From the NCBI GenBank assembly GCA_949128115.1, contig OX421963.1, forward strand, positions 57,965,306 through 58,029,305: a stretch of DNA of 64,000 bases, written 5' to 3'. Below the pieces are notes generated by a model. That model searched no databases, had not been told where the DNA came from, and saw only the letters and a list, made by a program, of their open reading frames with translations. This document shows, piece after piece, positions 27,141-39,200 of the stretch. The position numbers and the translations under genes are program-made. This DNA is from Anaspis maculata (lineage: Eukaryota > Arthropoda > Insecta > Coleoptera > Scraptiidae). How positions within the stretch are numbered: position 1 is the first letter of the stretch; the number at the start of each line of letters is the position of its first letter.

Positions 27141-28026
27141 TTACTCGGAACAATGGTCTTAAGAAAGTGTCTTATTGTTGTTGTTAGCTCAAACTGAAGG
27201 ATGTGATTGTTATTGCCACATATAACACTTAAAATTCAGTCCTTGTCTGGTGCCAGCTCCTATTATAATCAAATGTTTCAAACGATCTGATAAAATTATT
27301 TTCCCAACATTAGCAACGTTAGGCATTCAGGCACTTGCATGAATGTCAATATGCACACTAAGGTTTAAAAGTCCCGACGAAGAAAGTAATTATTATTATA
27401 TCTTCTCTGAAGAAATGTTTTTGTAACAAGAAGCGAAAATTAGAAATTATGATTCTTCCGAATAGTTGTTTTATATAAAGCAAGAGGTCAAAGCGACAGG
27501 TAGCCAAATATGAGAGGTAGTCCCCAATCGTGATCCACGATTTCCAAGTCTGTCATTGAAAATAGAGGTTACAAAAGCGAGATTGAGTCCCTTTTACAAA
27601 TTATAGATTTTGTACGTGCGTTACTGCCATAATACCTATGCCAAAATAACGATGAAAAAATATTACAACACGCTTTGTAATACACATATAAGTGGGTATA
27701 GATAGGTAGGCATAGGTATGTACCTATATACTAATCGAGTTTTAATCGAATCATATTCAGTTCAATAACTTCACTGAAGGAAATTATGTAAAAGTCTTAT
27801 TATGTCAAGTTATTTTTAAAATTTGTGTGTCTACTTATAGCCTTGCATGGAGCTGCAATTAGCGTCCACAACTGATCTGATGGTATGAATGGAAAACCAA
27901 TCATTACAGTGTCTACTTAAGAATCGTTAACCTTACAAGTGATTTCCATAAAAAAAGCTAATTAATCTGCTCCATTGTTCTAAACCTATTATATTGATAT
28001 TAAGTGAACGTTTCTCTTCTTTCCAG

Positions 28027-28087
28027 ACGGACATCTGTCGATGGTTATTTCTCCTGTTTTGTCTGACGACATGGGCAGTTCAGTCAA
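28027..28087 (+). CDS. Cht6: Cht6 exon 2: signal peptide
   Basis: This 61-nt exon reads TDICRWLFLLFCLTTWAVQS, with a hydrophobic core LFLLFCL and a small-residue end that suits signal peptidase cleavage before or near NSKEIRV of the next exon. Acceptor CTTTCCAG, donor GTAAGT at 28088, leaving phase 1. No ATG is in frame, so the start lies in an upstream exon. Confidence 0.8.
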
Positions 28088-31000
28088 GTAAGTGAACGCA
28101 TTTCCATTCAAATACATTTATTTATTCCATCACCTCTGAGTATGATTTAAAATAAAGCAAAACTGTATTCCATAACTATCAACTAATAAATACCATATTA
28201 AAGTGTGTGGACTGTTTAAAACTCGAGATGAAGTAATTTTCTAATTATAATGTTGCTTGTCAGTTTGAATCACCAGCGAATCACTTACACACCTCATTAG
28301 CCTTTTTTCTAGCTAATAGGGGAGGTTGCTGGACGACAATAAAAAAATTGGGACATTGTCCAATTAGTATTTACACAAGAACAACTCGAAGGCCATCACA
28401 CACCCAACCCAAAATACCTCCTGAGGTGTATGTACGATCGTTCGAGCAATAAATCATAGTTATTTTAATATTATATTACACTATAAAATATAAATCAATT
28501 TCTCGTAAGTTTCGCGCTTGATAGATGTGTAATTCTTGCAGATTCCAAGGAGATCCGCGTGGTCTGCTATTACACGAACTGGTCGGTGTACAGGCCTGGG
28601 ACGGCCAAATTCAGCCCTCAGAACATCAATCCTTATCTGTGCACGCATCTGATTTACGCCTTCGGGGGTTTCACCAAAGAAAATACGCTCAAACCGTTCG
28701 ACAAGTACCAAGATATCGAGAAAGGTAAGGACGAGTCTTGCGTAAGAAATTGTGTGCTTCTGGAATTCTGATGAGCGAAAAAGTTTAAAAAAATTTCGAG
28801 TGATGCAACAATGCATTTTTCATCACATATAGGTAACTTCTGGAGATATCATGTAACAGAGAATACCGCGTCAAGGCGATTGATATATTAACTCTGGCAT
28901 TTTAGTTGATTCAATTAGCCGGTATGTAATTATTTTTCTTGGCGTTTGAAGATTAAGATCCATTACCCACCCAAAAGCGATACATTCTTTAGTGAACCTA
29001 CTAGGAAGGAGAAATCTTGTCACCTAGATCAGGCCATTAATTATTCAAGATAGTGATGTCGTAACTGGAGCATTCCAGCTGGTGCATGAGGAATTCAGAT
29101 AATACATACCTATAAACAAATTAACAAAACTCATTAATTAACCTAGAGTTCCTCCAAAGCTGTGTTAGTTACACACTGTTAGTGAAATTTTGTCGGATCA
29201 ATTCATGTTAGTTGGCAACTAGTTGGCAACAGAAATCCACGTTTCACAAAACAAAACGAGAGAATGATTTATTTGCTCAAGATTCAACGAGTTTTCCCTG
29301 GTCAAACAACTAGCGTTGGCCACAACAAAATCCATTGTAATTTCAACAGTGCGTTAGCGTCGAAACTGCTGTTATCGTTTTGGTGGAATCCGCGGACAGT
29401 CACAGTGCCAGATAGGCACTTACCGTGAGTTTCACCAAAGTTAGCACGGTGTTTACATACTTTTAAATGGATTTTGTTGTGACCAATGCAGTTTGTTTGA
29501 CCATGGAAAATTCGTAAAATCTTGAGAAAAATGAAAACTGAATCATTCCTTCGTACATACTCATAGATCATGATACCTCATAGATAGATATCTATTTTGT
29601 GGAACCTGGTTATTGTGTTGAACTATGTAACAGCTTTGGTGAAGTCTGAGGTGTGTGACAGGGACAGGAACTTTTCTCGAGAGAAAATAAGGAAATTCTG
29701 GGACCTTTGGGAGTAGGTGTGAAAATACAGCATTTGATGAAGAAGCAATTTCCTTCGGCAAGATTGTTCTTCAGGGTTCTTAAAGTCGATTCATCCGAAG
29801 CACCAAAAAAATCATCCCTTAAGAGGGCTGCAAGAGCCCCTCAAAATTTTAGGGGCAAGAAGTTCCTACCAAATTACCGTTGATTATTACTGTGTTAAAT
29901 TAATTTGCTATATTTTTATATTGATTATTATTGCTATATCTATCATAAAGGACGCATACAACTTTATTGTGAATATTGACAGTATTGTTTGTTCCACTTG
30001 GGTCATTTATTGTCGCACTTAAACAAAATATTTTCTTCACCTGGTCAAAATAATCTATTTTCATCTTTTTCTCAATGGAAAACAATATTGTCTTGACATG
30101 TTTTGTATCATTTCCCATTAATTCGCAATCGCTTCATCCATATATGAAGTCAAAATTGCGATTTGGGCATTTTATGGAGAAGAGCCCACAAAAAAGTGCT
30201 CTTTTTTGTAATATCCAGCTCAACAGCTATCATTTGCATTTTTCTTTCCCACTTGATTAGTAATAACACTCAGGTTGAATAGGCCGTGTTTTCTAGCTGT
30301 TTCCATTGAAATTCAACCTGAAACTTGCGCAGAACTTGAAGAATCAGTTTTTCTTCCCGCTCGGCGCCCCACAGTAGACGAAAATGACAATTTCCGCCAA
30401 AGTCCTGTAATCCTGTGAAGTTGTCCAATTTCACGTCGTGGTTGCAAGAAAAATCATGAAAAAAATCTTATTGAAAATCGATTTGAACCTGAGCCGGCCC
30501 GTCGCGTAGGTTACTACTGACCAGAACACTACAGCATGCACCTTTAAATGAAAATAGCTCAAACAATTGAAGAACAAACAACTCATCTCTGAAAATTCGA
30601 TTATCTGTGCAGAATTGAATTTCCTATAACATAAACAAAACCGCCATGAATCGGACTGCAGGGTTTTGAGTTATTTGAGGGAAGAGGTAACAGTTCATAG
30701 AGTACGAATCTTGACAAAATGTTATCCTCCTCCTCGAATAACTCAAAATCCTGCAGTGCGATTCATGGCGATTTTGTTTATGTTATAGCGTATTCAGTTC
30801 TGCACAAATCCTTGAATTTTTGAAGATAAGTTATTAGTTTTCCAATAGTTTGAGCTACTTTCATTTAAAGGTGCATGTTGGAGTGTTCTGGTCATTAGTA
30901 GAAGCCGCGCCGAGTCAGCTCAGGTTCAAATCGATTTTTTAAACTCGAGAATCAGAATTAAAGATGGAATAGATGATTTTCGTGAAAAATACACTTCAAA

Positions 31001-34000
31001 TCAATGGCCCCTGAAAATTTTTCGAAGATAAACACCTCTAACAGTGAAAAAAACAATCGCCAAAATTGTTGAAGAAAAAACAAGTTTTTTCAAGTTAACT
31101 TGTTCAAACTTGTCTTCATCCAAATTAACACATCGGATTCGAGTTCAGGAGATTGAATTTAGTCGGAAAAGATACCAAACTTGTTTGTGATCGGTTCTAC
31201 ATGGTCAGAAAAACAAAATGGATGCGCCCCCCCCACGACCCCCCTTCAACAGTGATCAACACTTTTGTGCCAAAATGGTATCAACAGGATATGATGCGTC
31301 GAATTATAACGTATTTGCTTCCAATGGATTGACGGGTTTCATCTTCTCCATTTCAAGTTGCAATTTTTTATCCCCCCTCCAATAACTCTAAACCCCCGGG
31401 TGCGATTTGTGGCGATTTTGGATATACATATTGTAGAGCACTCAATTCTGAACAGAATATCAAATTTTCAGGACGTCCATATATATTCCGAGGTTGAAAT
31501 CTATTTTTCTTGTACTAAACTGCTCCACAATGAAGTTGTCGCCACCAAAAAATGACTTGACTTTGATGACCAATAACTTGCGATTGCCGAAAGTGATTTT
31601 CATTCTGTTGGTTGCGTTCACTAGCCCAATCTATCCTCAACAGATCCTGTAATTGTGAATATCAAGAAACTGCATGTAACATTTATACAGGGTGATATGT
31701 AAAAATGTGAAAAATTGAGACAACTTCATCGAACCCCCATTTGCAAAAAAAAAATTTTTTTCAAATTCCAATGTAAAAATCATGAAGTGTGATGCATTAT
31801 CTCGAAATGGTTTTGGAATTACCGAGATTGGAGGTCTTACACAGAAGATATATATATATATATATAATCGTATCCTCTTTTACCCATCTGGGTGTCGAGG
31901 TGTCGGACGCACCGAGCCGCACTATGGATTTATGCTACTACCTACAATCATCTCGTTCATGTGCGTGTACAGGTAATGGAGCCCCCTTGGGCAAGTACAC
32001 TACGCTGCGTCCGCTCTCTTCGCGCCCAGCTATCCACCAGTCACCCATCCAGATTCTGGCTTCTGACACAGAAGATATGAATTTTTATATGGAATGTAAC
32101 AGATTTGCCCTATTTTCTCGCAAGATTGAATCACTTCAAATGATTGGGTGGTTGACATTGAGCACGATTGTTCCTACAACCGTTCCGGATAACTTGAATT
32201 TAAAAGCAACCCGAAAGTTTGGTGTGGGGCCAGACAGGGGGCACTTTTTGAAACGCTAGTCAATGTCTGTTTTTGGCACGTTGAATTTCATCAATATTTC
32301 AGATGTCGAACATGTTTTTTGCAAGTCTAAACCCCTGAATATGGTAGACCTTCATTTTCCGTGAAAGAGGGAGCCCCCTGGAAGTTTACTTGTTGCGCTT
32401 GTGCTATGCCTGGGCTTCACCCCTAATTGCGTTTTTCTGGTGATTACCGTGCTACAAAGATGATCAAAAATGTGTGTTGCTACAGTAACGCAGAAAACCT
32501 ATATTTATGCCATTGTTCACAGGTCCATGCATTGTTCATATTGACACGTCAAGTCACTCCAACAATGCCGAGACCTGTGTTTTCAGCGTTACTGTAGCAA
32601 CACACATTTTTGATCATCTTTGTAGCACGGTATCACCAGAAAAACGTAATCAGGGGTAAAGCTCCGGGCATAGCACAAGCACAACAAGTAAACTTCCAGG
32701 GGGCTCCCTTTTCCACGGAAAATGAAGTTCTACCATATTCAGGGGTTTAGACTTGCAAAAAGCATGTTCGACATCTGAAATATTGAAGAAATTCAACGTG
32801 CCAAAAACAGACAGTGACTAGCATTTCAAAAAGTACCCCCTGTCTGGCCCCACACCAAATTTTCGGGTTGTTTTTAAATTCAAGTTATCCGGAACGGTTG
32901 CAGGAACAATCGTGCTCAATGTCAATCACCCATTCATTGGTTCGATGAAGTTGTCTCAATTTTTCACATTTTTACATATCACCCTGTATAAATGTTACAT
33001 GCAGTTTCTTGATATTCACAATTACAGGATCTGTTGAGGATAGATTGAGCTAGTGAACGCAATAAACAGAATGGAAATCACTTTCGGCAATCGCAAGTTA
33101 TTGATCGTCAAAGTCAACCCATTTTTTTTGGTGGCGACAACTTCACTGTGGAGCAGTTTATTAGGGGATGAGAATCTCAACAACCAACAAAAATTCTGGA
33201 AATTCACATTCATATTACCACAGAACTGACTGAAAAATAGTCAAAATAATTACAATTGTAATTTGGGATTGTTTTGAGGAATGGGAACCTGAGTAACTGA
33301 CAAAAATTCTGAACTTTCAGATTTTTATAGAATTTGACCACAAAATTGCAGTAACAAAATAGATACCATTGAATTGAAACATAATGTTCGAGTCATTTTA
33401 GAATTTTTGTCAGTTATTTTGGATTACCATTCTTTAAAACAGTCTCAAATTATCAATGAGATTTTTTTAAATATTTTTCCATCAATTCTGTGGTAATTGA
33501 TTAACAACATTCTATCGTGTGATCAATTGAATTCCTAATTTAGACAGGCTGTGTCCTAGCCAAATGCAGCTCCGCAACCTTGATTTCGACCAGACCACAG
33601 ACTGCCTAAATTAGGAATTCAATTGATCACACGATATACATATGAATCTGAATTTTCCGAATTTTTGTTGGTTATTTAGACTTTCATCCCCTAAGAAGAG
33701 CCCTCATTCATCAATGAGATTTTTTTCATGATTTTCCTTGTAATCACGACGTGAAATTTGACAGCTTCACAGGGTTACGGGACTTTGGCCGGAAATTGTC
33801 ATTTTCGTCCCATTGACTGTGGGGCGCCGGCGCCGGGCGGGAAGAAAAACTGATTCTTCGAGTTCTACGCAAGTTTGATGATTGTTCAATTTCAATGGAA
33901 ACAGCTAGAAAATACATCGGCCTATTCAACCTGAGTGTTATTACTAATCAAGTGGAAGGGAAAATGAAAATAATAGCTGCTGAATTGGACTTGACAAAAG

Positions 34001-36198
34001 GACACATTTTTTTGTGGGCTGTGGTTCTTCATAAAATGTTTCATAAAATGCCAGTATCGCAATTTTGACTTTATACAGGGTGTCCGAGGTTTAAATCCGG
34101 AAACTTCAGCAACCGATAGAGTATCAAACAAGTGAGTATGCCTTCACGTGCGTGAGTCTCAGTAGCGCATTTTCTCAAAGAGGCATATTATGAACGTAAA
34201 GAAATTTGGTTGAAGGAGAAACACCATCCCTTGTCCACTTTCTTCATTCGAAACTCATTGTGATATTTTGTTAACAGAATGGGGTACTTGCCAATGAAAT
34301 AGATTTGAATAAAAATTCTTTCACTCATCAATATTTTCAGCGCACTTCTCCAAACGGGAAGGCGCTTTTGTCCTCGCTTTGTCCGTCCGTCCGTCCGTCC
34401 GTCCGTCCGTCCGTCACAGCATCTAGTCCTAGACGGAAAGGTTTTTGCGAAAAAATTTTACTCCATTGGGTAGCTCATGACCTTGTATCCCGAACCAAGA
34501 AAAATCTTGACGAAATAATAATAAACAATGACAATAATAACAATTTAGTGTGACGCGGCATCGCCGTTGAATGCTGCATTTCAGAAGCCGGCCTGATCTC
34601 GAAAGTTATCATATGCGAGGAAGTACCCGATCTTATCATTTTACCATAATACATATGCGGAGTTATATTTAGAGGATGATTTGAACTTTATTTTAATGAA
34701 AATTTCACATCGGTGCGAGGTGCCGATTAGTAGTTATTAATTTTTGAAAATGACTCCGAAACTACGGCTCGGCCGCAAATGATTTATTCGTTGCTTGCTG
34801 GTGCTTGATATCCTTTCCTCCGAACAAAACGAAATTCAATACAGAAAATATTTCAACTCGAATGGGTAGCTCATGGCCTTGGTACGCGAATCAAGAAAAA
34901 TTTTGCCGAAATAATCATGAACAATTACAAAAATAACATTTTGGTGTAGGGCGGCTTCGCCGATCAAGTGCTGGCATTCGCGGTAAGATGTAGAAAGTTG
35001 CGATATGCAGGCAACTACAATTTCTTGATGAAATACATCACTGCATGTACGGCATTATATTTAGAGAACAATTTGAACTTTCTTTTGATAAAAACCCCAC
35101 TTCGATCCGACCGTTAGGTCAATTGTTATCGATTTTTGAAAACGGCCGCAAAGCCACGGCTCGGCGCATATTACACGACCCTACAAATTTAAAATCAGAC
35201 GTGCCGAAATAGTAATTGAACATTTTGAAATAGCCAATACTAGGTACCTGAAGGATAATGGCACTCAAATTACGAAACATGTTCGCTCAATAACAAAAAA
35301 AAAGTAGGTAGGTATCACTAAAAATCATGTGACAAGGCTACCATTTTTTCGGTTTTTCGATAAAAAAGAAATGTTCTAATTCAAAAGTGAACCCGATATT
35401 CGTGTTCAGGAGGTCGAAATCAGTTGGAGAACATTTTTTTATATAAGTAGCAGAATGACGCTTATGTGGCCGGTTTGTCTGTCTGTCTGTCCGAGTCCGT
35501 GCAGAAATTAAGACGCTGTACTCCTTCTCGAGAATTGAAACAAGAGTCTTGGAACTTTTTTCCGATTAATAGCTGATGTCCCCAAGGGTGGCCAATGGGC
35601 ACTATTTTCGTTATCCATACATCGTTATCATTATTCTCAAAAAACAGAGATCTCCTGTGCACTTCGATGAAGTTGAACTTCTCCTCGGGAAATAAAGCTA
35701 CAGCCCTTGAAGATTGAACTTTATCCGGTGGATAGCTTAGGTCCTCAAGGACCAAATAGGCAGGTTGGCTTTCATAATTCGGCCGCCATCTTGGCTGCCA
35801 TATTGAAATTTCTTATTAGTGGAACGATTGTCATGAAACTTGAAACTTACCCTTGTCTAGTACGATCATTCTTATTTTCAAGCCAAATTTCATGATTGCC
35901 CCACCATCTTGGCCGCCATATTGAAATCTCTTATAAGTGGAAGGATTTTCATGAAACTTGAGATTTACGCTTGTCTCGTACGATCATTCCTATTTTCAAG
36001 CTGAGTTTCATAATTCTGCCGCCATCTTGTTATGGAAATACATCCCTACATGTACGGGAATATATTTAGAGAACAATTTGAACTTCCTTTTGACAAAAAC
36101 TCCACCTCGATACGACCTTCGAGTCAATTGTTATGAATTTTTGAAAACGACCGCAAAACTACGGCTCGGCGCATGTATGACGCTTATGTGGCCGGTTC

Positions 36199-36233
<35 letters not shown>

Positions 36234-39200
36234 CGTGTAGAAACTAGGATGATGTAGTCCTTCTCGAGAATTGAAGCAAGAGCCTTGGAACTTTTTTCGA
36301 TGGATAGCTGATGTCCCCCAAGGGTGGCCAATGGGCACTATTTTTGTTATCCATACATCGTTATCATTATTATCAAAAAACAGAGATCTCCTGTGCACTT
36401 CGAAGAAGTTGAACTTCTCTTCGGGAAATAAAGCTACAGCCCTTGAAAATTGAACTTCATCCGATAGATAGCTTAGGTCCTCAAGGACCAAATAGGCAGA
36501 TTGGCTTTCATAATTCCACCGCCATCTTGGCTGCCATATTGAAATTTCTTATTAGTGTAACGATTTTCATGAAACTTGGAGCTGACCTTTGTCTCGTATG
36601 ATCATTTTTATTTTCAAGCCAAATTTCATGATTCCGCCACCATCTTCGCCGCCATGTTGAAATCTCTTATAAGTGAAAGGATTTTCATGAAACTTGGAAG
36701 TTACCCTTGTCTCGGATGATCATTCTTATTTTCAAGCTGTGTTTCATGATTTCGCCGCCATCTTGGCCGCCATATTGAAATCTCTTATTAGTGGAACAAT
36801 TTTCATGAAACTTGGAACTCACCCTTGTCTAGTACGATCATTCTGATTTTCGAGCCGAATTTTATTATTTTGCCGAAATTTTGGCCGCCATATTGAAATT
36901 GTTTGCCCAAATGACGGTAGAGTAGAACCCTAGTTACTTAACATCTTGTTTTGTTTGAGGGCGGGAGCTGGGAGCGGCGACTAATCAACGGTAGTTTATT
37001 CTTTCCCATTTTTAGTCGGCTAAAATAGCGAATATAGCGAAAGAATTAGATCGCTGTGTCTTCGGGTTTATGTTTTCCATTTATCTCTTACTTTGAGGGC
37101 AGCGTGTGGGGGTGGCAGCATTTGGCAAAGTAACTGTTGCACAGTTTGAGTTAGGAGTTTCTAAATGTTTAAGGAAATATGACAATCAGTGAAAATTGTG
37201 AAAGTTGCATTTTTTTTTTGTTTGGGGGCGGGAGCTGGAGGCGGCGACTAATCAAAAGTGGCCTATCTCTTCCCATTTTTAGTCAGCTATCTATAAAGCG
37301 GAACAATTAGATCGCTATGTCTTCAGGGTTATGTTTTACATTTATCTCTTACTTTGGGGGAGGCGTGTGGGAGCGGCAGAGTTTGGCAAAGAAATTCTTC
37401 CACAGTTTGAGTTTGGAGTTTCTGAATGTTTGAGGTAACATTAAAATGTAAATCAGTGAAAATTATTGAAAGTTGCACTTTTTTTCTTTTGGGGGTGGAA
37501 GTTGGAGGCGGCGCCATATCAAAAGTAGCCTATTCTTTCCCATTTTTAGTTAGCTATCCTTATAGCGAAAGAATTAGATCGTTATGTCTTCGGGTTTATG
37601 TTTTTCATTAATCTCTCACTTTGAGGGCAGCGTGTGGGGGCGGCAGCATTCGGCAAAGTAACTGTTGCACAGTTTGAGTTGGGAGTTTCTAAATGTAAGG
37701 GAAATATGACAATCAGTGCAAATTGTGAAAGTTGCATTTTTTTGTTTGGAGGAGGCAGCTGGAGGCGGCGGCTAATTCAAAGTGGCCTATCTTTTTCCAG
37801 TTTCAGTCAGCTATCAATATAGTGGAAGAATTAGATCGCTATGTCTTCAGGTTCATGTTTTACATTTATCTTCCACTTTGGGGGCGGCGTGTGGGAGCGG
37901 CAGAGTTTGGCGAAAAAATTCTTGCACAGTTTGAGTCAAGAGTTTCTGAATGTTCGAGGTAACATTATAGGCTAAATCAGTGAAAATTGTTGAAAGTTGC
38001 ACTTTTTTTCTTTTGGGGGCGGAAGCTGGAGGCGGCGCCATATCAAAAGTAGCCTATCCTTTTCCATTTTTAGTCAGCTATTCATATAGCGAAAAACTTA
38101 GATCTCTATGTCTTCGGGTTCATGTTCCTCATTTATCTCTTACTTTGGGGGCGGCGTGTGGGAGCGGCAGCGTTCGTCTGAGCAAATGTTGCACAATTTG
38201 AGTTGGCAGTTCCTATATGTTCAAGGGAACATCTCAATCAGTAACATTTATGAAAGTTGCACTTTTTATCGTTTGGGGGCGGAATCTGGGGGCGGCGACT
38301 AACGAAAAGTAGCCTATCCTTTCCCATTTTTAGTCAGCTATTTATATATTGAAAGAATCAGATCGCTATGTCTTCGGGTTTATGTTTTTCATTTTAAAGT
38401 GATTGGGGGCGGTTTTTAGCAGTTTTTTCATGTCGGCGGCGCATATTGAAGACGGAATGTTTCTTGGCTCACGTTTATAAGTGGCAACTATGTATTATTC
38501 GAAAAATGAGAACACCAGAGCATCAGGTCTGGTAGAAAGTGCAATATTATGTTATTTCAAGTTTATCGGGGGCGGTTTTCTCTATGTTGGCGGCGCAATA
38601 TGGACATCCAATATAGCCTAGCCCTCCTTTTGGAGTGGCAGCTACGTAACAGTGAAAAAATTAGAAAGCTAAGTCGTCTAGTTTGGGAGGAGTTCGAGGA
38701 ACGGACGGACGGACGGACGGACGGACAGACGGACGGACGGACGGACAGACGGACGGACAAAGCGGTTGCAATAGCTATTTTCATCGAGATGGAAAATGCG
38801 CTAAAAATAAGGAGACTTTAAAAGACTTAAAAATAAGGAAAAAGTATTTTCAGAAATGAATCATAACGGAGATATAGCCCTTCAAAGTTAGTTTCAAAAA
38901 ACCGGTTTTTTTTTCAAAATAGCTCTCACACCATTCAATCGATTTTGTCCAAATTTGACACAGGTGATCCTACAATACATTTACATCAAAAGCTTGAGAT
39001 TTTTTTTCTAAATGACCCCAGTGGTGTAGATATTGGGAGGTTCACCACTATTCCCCCCCTCTATTTTCAACGCCAATGAACATTTCCAAAATGTTGATTC
39101 TGCATTCAATTCCAATGAAAAAGTTTTCCATGGTAAATGTTGATTTGAGGCTTCATGTTTGAGATATTTGAGTTTGAAAAGTATAAACACAATAACGAAT

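Larger units (their letters stand above)
1236..28026 (+). other. Noncoding block, probable first Cht6 intron
   Basis: About 27 kb without a supported exon. The donor at 1236 (if used) and the acceptor TTTCCAG ending at 28026 bound it. Transposon-derived parts are listed separately. The remaining stretches (about 2.1-3.7, 4.1-10.1, 10.4-14.9, 17.1-18.6, 21.7-25.5 and 27.2-28.0 kb) show AT-rich unique-looking sequence, many short AATT runs and scattered TAGGTACCTA-type motifs. Open frames here are short and have no conserved domain that I can see. Confidence 0.45.
30140..34078. mobile_element. Inner inverted-repeat element
   Basis: Left arm about 30140-30480 and right arm about 33715-34078 are inverted copies. 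Markers: CAGGTTGAATAGGCC against GGCCTATTCAACCTG; CACGACGTGAAATTTGACA against its mate near 30430; and the pair flanking the Gly-Cys-rich CGGCGCC run. The left arm begins where the left arm of the 10-kb outer element stops, so this looks like an insertion at or beside that end. Confidence 0.65.

Noticed and set aside
31789..32259. 156-codon open frame on the + strand
   Set aside because: It crosses the boundary between the palindrome arm and the retroposon insertion with its (TA)n run; the frame is accidental.
36131..36491. Frames such as RTDRQTDRQTD and SVCLSVCLSV
   Set aside because: They are translations of GTCT/GACA microsatellites.
35779..38400. CRISPR-like regular repeats
   Set aside because: Units of 118 and 263 bp are tandem repeats without unique spacers, in a eukaryotic intron.
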